From assembly GCA_027452215.1 (NCBI GenBank), contig DAIDGQ010000009.1:62001-126000 (forward strand): a stretch of 64,000 nt of DNA, written 5' to 3'. The position numbers were made by a program, and so were the translations under genes. Below, one piece after another: positions 52,701 to 60,606 of this stretch. Source of the stretch: Granulicella sp. (GTDB lineage: Bacteria > Acidobacteriota > Terriglobia > Terriglobales > Acidobacteriaceae). Under the pieces are notes generated by a model. The model did no database searches. It had not been told where the DNA came from and saw only the letters and a list, made by a program, of their open reading frames with translations. Numbering within the stretch: the stretch's first letter is position 1; each line of letters starts with the position of its first letter.

Positions 52701-53002
52701 GAATCGCCATTCGTTCCCGGACGAAAATACACCTTGATAAGGCTCACTCCCGTGAGGGACCGTGACTCTATATGTTCTATATTCGCGCCTAGCGTAAAGA
52801 ATCGTTCGAACGTATCCGTGATATCGGCTTCAATCTGCTCCGGTGGCATCCCAGAATAGAAAGTCGCGACTACGACCACCGGAATATCGATCTCTGGAAA
52901 TAGATCCACAGGCATCGTAGTCATATTGACGATGCCAACCACAAAGATCGCCAGACACACCATGAGAATCGTGTACGGATAGCGCAACGCGAACTTTGGC
53001 AC
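49760..53002 (-). CDS. RND efflux transporter permease (AcrB/HAE1-like)
   Basis: A 1080-residue inner-membrane RND pump driven by protons. GTG start overlapping the adaptor stop (TAGTG). N-terminal helix FALRYPYTILMVCLAIFVVG, porter signature MPPEQIEADITDTFER, 12 helices in two halves and a Lys/Asn-rich cytoplasmic loop between (HPKPKDDAGIEHEENSK). TM4 reads LSRLIDNSVIVLENIF: the second of the two acidic residues of AcrB is Asn here, a common variant in this subfamily. Drug or metal substrate not predictable. No outer-membrane TolC-like gene is adjacent. Confidence 0.92.
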   Translation of the reverse strand: MPKFALRYPYTILMVCLAIFVVGIVNMTTMPVDLFPEIDIPVVVVATFYSGMPPEQIEADITDTFERFFTLGANIEHIESRSLTGVSLIKVYFRPGTNGDSALSNIANLALADLRRLPPGTLPPVVLGMTASSQPICLVTLEGKGLDETQLKDLAQFSVRDQIANVQGASVPQPFGGTYRQIQVFVDPLKLEAHNMSVMDVVGSVNDSNLILPAGDVRIGTLDFNIYANSQIPTPDQINSIPLRSVGNASVLVGDIGHAEDSGAIQTNIVRINGQRSVYIPVLKQAGKSNTISIVNGMRAAVKRLVDIPSSLKTAVVFDQSVFVKGAIRNLLKEAGIGLLLTGLMILVFLGSPRATIAALIAIPLAVLTCLLIVSAMGGAINTMLLGGLALVLSRLIDNSVIVLENIFRFMEEGASAEVAAGDGATEVALPVFAATVTTAVVFFPVFILNGVSKYIFTDLAYGVVFTIFASYLFSMTLVPLFCAKFIHPKPKDDAGIEHEENSKINPTANADAKSKGNPKRKASIFQRGVDLFNLGFAGMLERYVRLADWTLQSPGLSTAAMLGGTALVILIFVPFLGRAYFPRTDPGQFIVNVKMPSGTRIEVSNEDVGKVEAIIRQVVAPADLGMIVSNIGITPDLSAIYTPNSAMDTAFVQVSLNEGHKIGSYAYITKVRDALASQLPQLTTYFQVGGLVDSVVNQGLPAPIDIQIASSDEKAAFAAAEDLATKLRTSKSVSAVFIPQDLKYPGLAMNIDRERASLIGLTPKDVVDNVITALTSNGVIAPSYWIDPKSGNNYMLTVQYSNPQIGRMNMEELGNIPLRGKGSQSYTPLRSVVFTQRIDTPTEVDHYQLRRVIDVYVLPKTEALNAVSKQVNRAIKDVPTANGMRVLMHGAVQSMDASFLRFGLGILLAVVLVYLLLMAQFTSFIDPFIILMAIPPGLAGVIVLLVITGSTLNVMSLMGVIMMVGIVVSNSILIVEFAGILHSRGMSYRESVVQSCKIRLRPILMTSLATLLGMIPLALGLEAGSEQYAPLARAIIGGLSVSVVVTVFLVPAVYLLVYGRRDDEGKTDQQQVISDGGSV

Positions 53003-54264
53003 TATTGGCCACCTCTCGCATTCCCCTGAGTATCTGTGACTCCACCTTCCTCACGCATCATGTCGCTAGCCGGTTCCTCTTGTATACGCGGAATCACCTG
53101 CTCTTTCTCGTGAAAGCGTGCTGCGTCTCCGAGTAATACTCGATCGCCAGCCTGAAGACCGCTGATGACTTCCACCAGGGTAGAGCCCCGCAAACCTAAT
53201 TTGACCGTCCGTTGCTCTACTTGATTATTCGGAGTCAGTGCCCACACGACCCCAGTTGCTCCCGCACCTTGCACTGCGACCACAGGGATCGTCAATATGT
53301 TTTCCCGATGCTCCAACTGCAGATACGTGTTTGCATACATGCCTGGGGTGATGGCCAGTGTTGGGTTTGGCACATCCACCTCGGTCTGCATCGTCCGAGT
53401 GCTTAGATCCAGATTTCGAGTAAAGCGCACGATCTTCCCATCCAGGTTCTGGTCGAGAGCATCGATGCGAATCTGCACGATGTCACCTATATGGACGTAA
53501 CGCACGGCATCCTCCGGTACCGGCACTCGCAGGCGGAGCAGACCACTTTGGGCCAGCTTGATCAGCGGCATGGTCTGGGTCTCCGAGTTCGTTCCTTGTT
53601 GCAGCAAGACTCCTGTATCCGCATACCGCCACGCCACGATGCCATCCAGTGGGGCTATGACATTGGTATACGCTTTGAGCGCTCCTACGCGCTCCTGATC
53701 CGCTGCCGCGGCATTTGCGCCCTGCTTCGCTCCGGACAGGTTGGCGAGCGCGGCGTCTAACTGCTCCTGTGATGCCTCTGCCTGTGAACGTGCGTTGTCC
53801 AGTTCCTGTTCTGCAATCAAGCCCGGACGTTGCTCCGCCGCTTTCGCCAGGCGATCATAGTTCGCCTGAACCGCCACATGCAGCGATCTCGCCCGGCTTA
53901 CCTCGTGCTCTGCGGCGTTGATCGCGGTCTGGGACCGAAGCGCTTCGGATTGAGTGCTGCGATACTGCGCACTCAACTCCGGAACTTCCAAAGTCGCTAA
54001 TACCTCTCCCGTGTGAACTCGATCCCCTATATCGACATTAATGCTCCGCACATAGCCGGACACCTTCGCATGAACGTCCACCACCTGGTAAGCCTGAAAC
54101 TGCCCAGCCAGACTAAGCAAGTGCGATATGTTTCCACGTTGCACAATCGCAACCGCAGCATATGTCGGAGGAGGTTGGTTCGATTCTCCTCCCCTACACC
54201 CTGAGAGAGAGAGTGCCCCCACGTACATCACTGTCAGGCACCCTGGAATACGCCACGTTCGCAT
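53002..54264 (-). CDS. RND efflux membrane-fusion adaptor (HlyD/AcrA family)
   Basis: A 420-residue periplasmic adaptor. Start MRTWRIPGCLTVMYVGALSL (54264) gives a lipoprotein signal with lipobox SLSGC; the GTG 12 codons earlier is an alternative. Lipoyl-type half motif QAYQVVDVHAKVSGYVRSINVDIGDRVHTGEVLATLEVPEL, helical hairpin with Ala/Glu-rich repeats, second half APLDGIVAWRYADTGVLLQQG, then the beta-barrel (IVRFTRNLDLSTRTMQTEVDV). It bridges the permease to an outer-membrane channel encoded elsewhere. Stop overlaps the permease start. Confidence 0.92.
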   Translation of the reverse strand: MRTWRIPGCLTVMYVGALSLSGCRGGESNQPPPTYAAVAIVQRGNISHLLSLAGQFQAYQVVDVHAKVSGYVRSINVDIGDRVHTGEVLATLEVPELSAQYRSTQSEALRSQTAINAAEHEVSRARSLHVAVQANYDRLAKAAEQRPGLIAEQELDNARSQAEASQEQLDAALANLSGAKQGANAAAADQERVGALKAYTNVIAPLDGIVAWRYADTGVLLQQGTNSETQTMPLIKLAQSGLLRLRVPVPEDAVRYVHIGDIVQIRIDALDQNLDGKIVRFTRNLDLSTRTMQTEVDVPNPTLAITPGMYANTYLQLEHRENILTIPVVAVQGAGATGVVWALTPNNQVEQRTVKLGLRGSTLVEVISGLQAGDRVLLGDAARFHEKEQVIPRIQEEPASDMMREEGGVTDTQGNARGGQ

Positions 54265-54574
54265 ACTAGAAGTCACTCCACTTGCAGGGTTGACAAGCAC
54301 CTGTTCCGCTCCACCTCCTTAGGTTGCGACTGGAGGTGAGTAACGCTGCCGGCTCGACTTACGCCAGGAATGCAATACAACTCTGATGCGCAAGACCTAT
54401 TTTCGAGTTGTGCTATCGCAATTCCTGGATCCCTAAGATTCGCAGTCGAGATTCCTCGGATGCTCAATGTTCCATGGCGCTTCGTCTGCCTCCTGTTCTG
54501 TCTTCAGCAGCACATGCAGCGGAGCCTGCGTTCGATCCATAGAGTGGCCAGGAAACCGCGCCGGATCTGCCGCC
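54265..54574. other. Intergenic region between the adaptor gene and the universal stress protein gene
   Basis: Both flanking genes are on the minus strand. No convincing gene was found: the 54433-54717 ORF overlaps the stress-protein 3' end in another frame. It presumably holds the promoter of the efflux operon; no clear -35/-10 pair was identified. Confidence 0.5.
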
Positions 54575-55450
54575 TCAATTATTGCTACGTCCTGCTCGGA
54601 TAGACAAGACGGGGCAGGCCGCTCTGGTGAGCAACTGGTAAGCAAAACTCGTATGAAGATGCCGGCCCAGCTGCGAATCCGCGTGAACCCCAAGAACGAT
54701 AAGTCTTTCGGGATCAACCTCCGTTCGCCTCAGTATCTGGTTTAAGTCGACCATTTGGTTGCGATGAAACTCCGATGTACACCAGGGGTCGGTTACCTCC
54801 GGCATCGCGTCCCCTAGAGCATTGCAATACTCTTCCGCCGACCTCACATCTTGCTCAGAGGGAGGCGATGAAATATGGCATACTTCAACCGGAACGTGAA
54901 ACTCTCTTCCCAGCATCCTCGCGTATGGCGCTGCAGTCGCCGCTTCTGGTGTCAGGTCGGAGCAGTAAAGTATGTCTTTCAGTTTGAGACTCAAATCCAA
55001 CCCTGCGGGAACGTGCGAGCCGATGGAAAGTGTCGGGCAGGATACCGCCAATAAAATCTTTTCAGTATTTGATCCAATCAGAAGATGTTCCACCCCCCGA
55101 TGGACGCCGTGGACCCCGAGGACCAAAAGGTCCGGAGGATGAGCTCTCGCCTGACTCAGTATCACCTGGCACGGCGTGCCGGCTTCGATCACTTCCTCGA
55201 CATCAAGACCAGTGCGACGAAGCCCCGCAGCCAACGCATCCAGACGCTCCCTCGCCGCCATTCGAGACAGGCTCGGTCGGCTTGTCATTAGCTCTGCCTC
55301 TTCCGCAGGAGATGACAACTCCAGTGCATGCAGGAGTACAACGGTGGCTTTGAAATGATGCGCAAATGCCACCGCATAGTCCAGAGCCAACCGGGAGTTC
55401 TCCAGAAAGTCAGTTGCGAAAAGAATCCGCTTCATCTTCAGTTCATGCAT
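54575..55450 (-). CDS. Universal stress protein with two UspA domains
   Basis: A 291-residue tandem UspA protein. Start MHELKMKRILFATDF with GGAGGG 6 nt upstream. Domain one: KRILFATDFLENSRLALDYA, then the nucleotide-binding motif VLGVHGVHRGVEHLLIGSNTEKIL. Domain two: LKDILYCSDLTPEAATAAPYA and VLGVHADSQLGRHLHTSFAYQLL, in which the G-2x-G-9x-G(S/T) loop is degenerate, so only the first half may bind ATP. Such proteins respond to starvation and oxidative or respiratory stress. It is the last gene before the tRNA. Confidence 0.88.
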   Translation of the reverse strand: MHELKMKRILFATDFLENSRLALDYAVAFAHHFKATVVLLHALELSSPAEEAELMTSRPSLSRMAARERLDALAAGLRRTGLDVEEVIEAGTPCQVILSQARAHPPDLLVLGVHGVHRGVEHLLIGSNTEKILLAVSCPTLSIGSHVPAGLDLSLKLKDILYCSDLTPEAATAAPYARMLGREFHVPVEVCHISSPPSEQDVRSAEEYCNALGDAMPEVTDPWCTSEFHRNQMVDLNQILRRTEVDPERLIVLGVHADSQLGRHLHTSFAYQLLTRAACPVLSIRAGRSNN

Positions 55451-55828
55451 AATGGCCCTCCCGCAAGACGATTGGTCACCACAAACAACCTCGGGCTGCT
55501 AAGGGCGAACGGAGCGGAGTCGTCATTTCAGGCAGCCGCACTACAGCCATTTAGCACTGCGACATAAGATACTACTCACTCGGATTTCGCGTTGCCTTCG
55601 GAGTCGCACTCGACCTGCGAACGAGGCGCGGGAGACTTCCACATGCGCAGTGCTCACGCGTGAAGTTCAGACGAACCTGCTGCTTCGAGCCCAGATTCTT
55701 ACCTGCGTCATCAGGCCAGCCTGCTCGGTCAGACGGCTGTGTTCAGGCTTTCCAGGGATGCGCCAATAGCAGCGCCTTAAAAGACAAGGCCCCTCGAAAT
55801 GATCTTCGAAAGGGCTCGTGCAGAAAAA
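55451..55828. other. Intergenic region between the stress protein and tRNA-Pro
   Basis: About 380 nt without a supported gene; plus-strand ORFs here are short and cross the tRNA. It holds the presumed minus-strand promoter of the stress gene. A weak hairpin (GCCCTTTCGAA/TTTCGAGGGGC, 9 of 11 pairs) lies about 10 nt after the tRNA 3' end and may be its terminator. Confidence 0.5.
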
Positions 55829-55905
55829 TGGTCGGGACGACTAGATTCGAACTAGCGACCTCACCCACCCCAAGGGTGCGCTCTACCAGGCTGAGCCACG
55901 TCCCG
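55829..55905 (-). tRNA. tRNA-Pro (anticodon GGG)
   Basis: A complete 77-nt cloverleaf on the minus strand. Acceptor stem CGGGACG pairs with CGTCCCG, followed by discriminator A and an encoded CCA. D-arm GCTCAGCCTGGTAGAGC, anticodon stem CACCC/GGGTG with loop TTGGGGT (anticodon GGG), and T-loop TTCGAAT. The sequence CGGGACGTGGCTCAGCCTGG is typical of bacterial tRNA-Pro. A T-run follows the CCA. It decodes CCC and CCU. The gene marks the left border of the exopolysaccharide cluster. Confidence 0.97.
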
Positions 55906-56120
55906 ACTTGCTACGATTGCCTCTCACCACGATGAGCAAGAAGCAGGGGTTCCTCTAGTCTACATCAAGCAAGCCGCCCCGTTCAGCATGGGCCCCTCCC
56001 TTCAGAAAATCTGCCTGAATCGACCAAGACCTCCACCCAAAGCGCGCCCTAGCAAGCGGCCCACGCCCTTCAAAAGACCCTCTCGATCCCCGCTAACGTA
56101 ACCGCCTGCCCGGTCACCCG

Positions 56121-57032
56121 CTAAGGAATGATATAAATCGAAGCCGACGCAGTCGCGGCGAGGATCCCTGCAACATTCGCCCCAATATTCCGGAGGTAGC
56201 TGAAGGGAATATAGATCACGTCATCCGGCTGGAGAGGCACGTCCGGCCTCTTGCCCTTCTGTATCAGGCTGAAATTCATCGGGATCTCCTGATACCCGCC
56301 GTCAGCCAATCGCCGAATCAATCGGGCGTGCGAGGGAACCGCTGAAGGCTGGGTTCCACCCGCTAAGGACACCGCCTGCATCGCCGTCAGTTGTGAGTGA
56401 TTGTTCTGCATCACAATTCCGCTCGGCCGATTCACGTCGCCTAGAACGTACGCGATCGCAGCATGGGGAACCAGCACAATGTCGCCAGGATAGACCTCCA
56501 CCTGGTCCTTCATCGCCTGGTTCGCATCGTTGGACAGATCGTACGTAATGGGCTTGATCGAACGATCTCTCCGCTGGATCGTCACGTGGCGGTCGGCGAC
56601 ATCGGTCAGGCCACCTGCGAGAGCGACAGCATCCAGTACCGAGCGCGGCGCAGTAATGGGGAAGACTCCGGGCAGCTTCACCTGTCCTAAAACCGAGATC
56701 GATTGCGTCGCGTATTGGTCAACCGTAACCGTCACCGCAGGATGGTTCATGAAGTGGGAGCTGATTAGAAAGTCCTGAATCTTTTGCGCCGCTGCGGCCG
56801 GCGTAAGCCCCGCAACCTTCAGCGTCCCGACACCGACCAGCGGTATCTCTCCTGAGTCCGTGACGCGGGGATGCTGTTCCATCTCTGGTGTGTCGAGCAC
56901 CTGCACGTGGAGCAGATCTCCCGGCCCAATCAGCAGGGATTCCTGCGCGAATATACCGGGGCACACGGCCATCACTACCAACAATGAGAAGAAGGCGATC
57001 CAGCGGGACATGAGCATCTCAGACTCCATCAT
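56121..57032 (-). CDS. Polysaccharide export protein (Wza-like, SLBB domains)
   Basis: A 303-residue exported protein with signal peptide (MSRWIAFFSLLVVMAVCPGIFA) and the polysaccharide export domain: ESLLIGPGDLLHVQVLDTPE, then VTVTVDQYATQSISVLGQVKLPGVF, followed by a second SLBB (YVLGDVNRPSGIVMQNNHSQ). Wza-like proteins form the outer-membrane channel for exopolysaccharide. There is no lipobox Cys, unlike E. coli Wza, so the outer-membrane anchoring differs. The ATG overlaps the stop of the kinase gene (ATGATG), so they are coupled. It ends at an Ala-rich hydrophobic C-terminus (AGILAATASASIYIIP), perhaps the membrane barrel helix. Confidence 0.92.
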   Translation of the reverse strand: MMESEMLMSRWIAFFSLLVVMAVCPGIFAQESLLIGPGDLLHVQVLDTPEMEQHPRVTDSGEIPLVGVGTLKVAGLTPAAAAQKIQDFLISSHFMNHPAVTVTVDQYATQSISVLGQVKLPGVFPITAPRSVLDAVALAGGLTDVADRHVTIQRRDRSIKPITYDLSNDANQAMKDQVEVYPGDIVLVPHAAIAYVLGDVNRPSGIVMQNNHSQLTAMQAVSLAGGTQPSAVPSHARLIRRLADGGYQEIPMNFSLIQKGKRPDVPLQPDDVIYIPFSYLRNIGANVAGILAATASASIYIIP

Positions 57033-59323
57033 GTGGTTTTGTAATACGTCGAACCCGCATAGCCGAAGTAATCGGCATAGCTGACGGAACCTCGATCGAC
57101 ACCATTCAGAACAACATGGACGTCGCCGTCGGAACCCGAAGCGAGTAAGTGGTAAGCGCGATCAAGCGACTTCTTCGTCGTAAACTCGTATCGCGCTACG
57201 AGCAGTGTCATATCGGCCCACTGCGCAAGGATGAGCGGATCCGTTACATCAAGAATCGAGGGACTGTCGACGACAACGTAGTCGAAGCTATCCTTCCATT
57301 GGCTCAGAAGTTCGCGGCACCGGTCGCTGCTCAGCAGTTCCGTGGGAAATTGTGTCGCTGCGCCAGCCGGAATCATCTGCATCTTCCCGCAGCCCGGAAC
57401 CTCGTTGGTCTGCAGCGTCTGATTTGGATTCGAGAGTAGCTGGCTGAGCCCTGGAACGGAGCCCCCCGAGGGATCAGTAAATCGAGTCTGCTCATTTTGC
57501 CGCAGATCGCCATCGACGAAGAGAACTCGTTTGCCGGCCTGAGCCAGCAGTGCAGCGAGGTTGCCAGCGACGGTTGTCTTTCCCTCTCCGGGCACAGAAC
57601 TTGTCACCAGAATCAACTTGGGAGCAGGCATTGCACGTGAGGAGAGGATGGACATCCGCAGCCTTCGCAAAGCCTCGGCGAACGCGCTCATCGGCTGCTC
57701 GAGGACGACGAGCGGGCTGGTCGTCCTCGTCGATCTTCCTGCAAAGCCAGCCAGCGCGGGAAGGCCAAAGAACGACCGGCGATCGGATGAATCCAGCGAG
57801 GGCAACACCGCGGAAAGTCGGTGCCCGATAGACTCTTCAACCCCGCCGAAGGATTGAATCGTGTCGTCGGTCAAATCGGAATAGAGAGCCCCGCAGGCCC
57901 CCAGGAAGAGTCCCAGGAAGATCGCGGCCGCAAGGTACAGGGGAGGATTGGGCGACGACGGCTTGGCCGAAACCCGAGCAGGACTTACAACTGAGATGTT
58001 GGAGGATCGTAGCCCTTCAATGACGCCCGCCTCTCTCAATCGTTTTGAGAGATCTTCATAGAGCGCGCGGCTGTTATCGGCTTCCTGCTTGGCTATGCCA
58101 TATTCAATCGCGCGGTCGTTAGACTTCTCAGCCTGCTCCTTGCGCTCGTTGTAGACCGCCAGCTGCTTATCTTCGGCGCCTCGCGCAGCCTCGTAGTCAT
58201 TCTTCGCGCGCTCACCGATGCGGCGAATCTCTGCGTCCACAGATTTGTCGAGGCTGGCAAGATTGGATCGTTCGTCGGCAAGCTTTGGATAGTCCGCGCC
58301 GAACTTCGAGGTGTCCTGCGCTAACTGTGCCGCTGCCGTCGCTTGCTGCGTACGCAGATTCTGGAGAAGAGCAAAGGCGCTCTGCGCCGAAGTGGAGTTC
58401 GCCGGGCCGGCACCCGCTAATCCGGAAATCATGTCCGGATCTCCATTGCGAATCGTCTCGTACAGCGCTCCCTTCATGATGCGATTCGATGTTGCGGTGG
58501 TCAGCGCGTTGGTCGCCTGCTGCAACTGATCCAGCGTCGAGCTATAGAGTTGGTCGCGCCCCTGAGCATCTTCTCCCATGCTGTACACGCCGGCATACCG
58601 CTGTAGTGCGACGACGCGTGCCTGCAGGTCATGGGCCTGTCTCTTCAGGTCAGCCATCTGGCCGCCGAGCCATTCTGAAGTCTGATTGGTCGCTGCGTTG
58701 CGAGTATTAAATCCGTAGTCCACCAGAGCATGAATCAAGTCATTCACCACTGCTGCCGCGATCTTCGGATCAGAGTCAATGTAATCAATCTGGATCAGCC
58801 GAGTGCCTGCAACAGTCTTCACCTTCAGGTGGCTGCTGAAGACCTTCGTGACATAACTCCTCCTCCGCGGCGAGTCTTCAAGTGAAGACCCCGATGGATC
58901 AGCAATCCCCTTCGGTGAAAAGATCCCAAGCACTGCGCCGACAGGACTCCAGTGAGGTTTAAAGTCCTTCGTCTTCTCAAGATCCAGGTCGTTGATGACC
59001 TTCAGCGCCAGTGTGTCGGACTGCAGAATCTCTACCTCCGTCTGGAGATCGAGACTGGCATTCAGAGCGTCTCCCATTTCGCCGGGCGACGACGTCATGA
59101 GGCTGTCAAGACCGAGCAGATCTTCGCTGCTCCTCTGCACCTCAATCACCGCAGTTGATTTGTAGTGAGGAGTCGCGAGGACACAATAGAGCGCTACAAC
59201 CACGAAAAGCGAGGCTGTTGTGGCGACAAGAATACGTCTGCGCTGGCGGAAGACCGCAAGAATTGCACCAATGGTCAGATCAGAACTGGACTGCGCACTT
59301 TTCACGGTATTGCTTGCTCGCAT
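57029..59323 (-). CDS. Chain-length determinant/BY-kinase (Wzc-like)
   Basis: A 764-residue inner-membrane Wzc-type co-polymerase. N-terminal Wzz domain with a first helix (ILVATTASLFVVVALYCVLA), a long periplasmic coiled-coil region (~200-480) and a second helix (LYLAAAIFLGLFLGACGALY). The C-terminal cytoplasmic tyrosine kinase has Walker A VTSSVPGEGKTTVAGNLAAL, Walker A' RVLFVDGDLR and Walker B DYVVVDSPSIL. The C-terminus SYADYFGYAGSTYYKTT carries five tyrosines, the autophosphorylation cluster that controls polymer length. AAGGAAC precedes the ATG. It sits in front of the Wza-like gene. Confidence 0.94.
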   Translation of the reverse strand: MRASNTVKSAQSSSDLTIGAILAVFRQRRRILVATTASLFVVVALYCVLATPHYKSTAVIEVQRSSEDLLGLDSLMTSSPGEMGDALNASLDLQTEVEILQSDTLALKVINDLDLEKTKDFKPHWSPVGAVLGIFSPKGIADPSGSSLEDSPRRRSYVTKVFSSHLKVKTVAGTRLIQIDYIDSDPKIAAAVVNDLIHALVDYGFNTRNAATNQTSEWLGGQMADLKRQAHDLQARVVALQRYAGVYSMGEDAQGRDQLYSSTLDQLQQATNALTTATSNRIMKGALYETIRNGDPDMISGLAGAGPANSTSAQSAFALLQNLRTQQATAAAQLAQDTSKFGADYPKLADERSNLASLDKSVDAEIRRIGERAKNDYEAARGAEDKQLAVYNERKEQAEKSNDRAIEYGIAKQEADNSRALYEDLSKRLREAGVIEGLRSSNISVVSPARVSAKPSSPNPPLYLAAAIFLGLFLGACGALYSDLTDDTIQSFGGVEESIGHRLSAVLPSLDSSDRRSFFGLPALAGFAGRSTRTTSPLVVLEQPMSAFAEALRRLRMSILSSRAMPAPKLILVTSSVPGEGKTTVAGNLAALLAQAGKRVLFVDGDLRQNEQTRFTDPSGGSVPGLSQLLSNPNQTLQTNEVPGCGKMQMIPAGAATQFPTELLSSDRCRELLSQWKDSFDYVVVDSPSILDVTDPLILAQWADMTLLVARYEFTTKKSLDRAYHLLASGSDGDVHVVLNGVDRGSVSYADYFGYAGSTYYKTT

Positions 59324-59634
59324 GTTCCTTCTTCAGGGCAAAAATGACAGACGCGGGATGATTGCGTGGTGAGGAAAGCGTCACGGTCGCAGACGCATTC
59401 GTTGACGGGCGACTGTCTAGAATCCTCGCTCTTCCTTCAGTGAGACTTTTCACATAGTGTATGGCGTATCATCTACGCTGTACAGCGTTTGTTGCGTCGC
59501 CGGAGTATCCGCTGAGAGCCTCCAGGTTTTGCCTTTGTGTACAAATGCTTTGCGCTGAACCCTTTCAAATGAATGCCGATCCTCGCGGCTTCGCAGAGAT
59601 GATCGTGAAGTCCCGAATCTGAGGGGAGGATGTA
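59324..59634. other. Divergent intergenic region of the exopolysaccharide cluster
   Basis: About 310 nt between the kinase gene (minus) and a glycosyltransferase gene (plus). No gene supported: short antisense ORFs only. It must carry both promoters. The clearest element is a 14-bp palindrome at 59475-59488, listed separately. Confidence 0.6.
59475..59488. promoter_or_regulatory. 14-bp perfect palindrome ACGCTGTACAGCGT, candidate operator
   Basis: The palindrome lies midway between the two divergent exopolysaccharide transcription units. Perfect dyads of this length near divergent promoters are often repressor or activator sites. No regulator gene is adjacent in the window. Confidence 0.4.
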
Positions 59635-60606
59635 TTGGATCAACAGGCGCCAATTGTTACGGTCGTCATCCCAACCTTCAATCGTCCTCAGTTTCTTCTG
59701 CGCGCTATCGACAGCGTCCTGCGTCAGACCTTCACCCATCTTGAAATCGTAGTCGTCATTGATGGGCCAGATACTGCCTCCCGGCATGCGATCGAACAAC
59801 TCCATGAGCCAAGGCTGAGATACGTTGAATTACCTGAGAGGGTAGGGGGAGCCGAGGCTCGCAATATAGGAGCAAGCTCCGCGAACGGCAACTGGATTGC
59901 ACTTCTGGATGATGATGACGAATGGCTCCCCAATAAACTGGAGCGGCAGCTAGTCCCCGTTCAGTCCAGCCAGAACAATGGAATACTTGTGACCTCGCGC
60001 TACATCTGTCATGCACCAGGAGCAGCGGATGTCGTACGTCCGCGTCGACTGCCCAAACAAGGCGAACCCATCTCAGAGTTCATGTTCGACTATCTGTGCT
60101 ACTTCCAGACATCAACTTTCCTATGCTCAAAATCGCTGTATCTCCGAGTGCCCTTCGACGGCACCCTACCCTTCTTTCAGGACATAGACTGGTTCCTTCG
60201 GGTAAGTCAGGATAGAGCCTTTGACTTAGTCGTCATCGATGAGCCGCTATCGATCTACCATGTGCCGGCGGGGCGCACGAGCATCACCAGCGATTTGAAC
60301 TGGCAGGCACGGCTGGAGTGGGGAAGGAGTCGCCGGCATTTATTGAGCAGGCGAGCGTATTCCCGATTCATCATCGGAACGTGTGTAGGCCGAGCCGTGC
60401 AGGATGGCGCTGGCTGGAAGGGATTCGTAACTCTATTAAAGGAAGCAGTAATCCAAGGATCGGCGACGCCCTATCTCGTCGTGCTCCTGTGCGGAGCCTA
60501 CATCCTTCCTCCCAAATATCGAAAGCAACTCCGTGACAGGCTCTTTTTCGCGAAAGCCAAAACGTTACCGGATCCATTGGCGGATCGAGCCTCGAACTAT
60601 GAATGA
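59635..60606 (+). CDS. Family 2 glycosyltransferase
   Basis: A 323-residue cytosolic glycosyltransferase. TTG start with GAGGGGAGGA 5-7 nt upstream; the ATG at 59630 is in another frame. GT-A fold motifs: VTVVIPTFNRPQFLLRAIDS, VVVIDGPD, then the DxD-like ALLDDDDEWLP and the acceptor region FFQDIDWFLRVSQD. It adds a sugar from an NDP donor to the exopolysaccharide repeat unit. The stop overlaps the next gene start (ATGAATGA), so both are coupled. Codon use is less GC-biased than in the first half of the window. Confidence 0.92.
   Translation: MDQQAPIVTVVIPTFNRPQFLLRAIDSVLRQTFTHLEIVVVIDGPDTASRHAIEQLHEPRLRYVELPERVGGAEARNIGASSANGNWIALLDDDDEWLPNKLERQLVPVQSSQNNGILVTSRYICHAPGAADVVRPRRLPKQGEPISEFMFDYLCYFQTSTFLCSKSLYLRVPFDGTLPFFQDIDWFLRVSQDRAFDLVVIDEPLSIYHVPAGRTSITSDLNWQARLEWGRSRRHLLSRRAYSRFIIGTCVGRAVQDGAGWKGFVTLLKEAVIQGSATPYLVVLLCGAYILPPKYRKQLRDRLFFAKAKTLPDPLADRASNYE

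Noticed and set aside
49760-53002. Loss of proton relay in the RND pump (DN instead of DD in TM4)
   Set aside because: LIDNSVIVLEN is a common form in related pumps; not evidence of inactivation.
54433-54717. 94-aa minus-strand ORF overlapping the universal stress protein 3' end
   Set aside because: More than half lies inside the stress-protein gene in another frame; no ribosome-binding site and no family resemblance.
55829-55905. tRNA-Pro as a proven attachment site of an island
   Set aside because: No integrase and no duplicated tRNA 3' end were found in the window.
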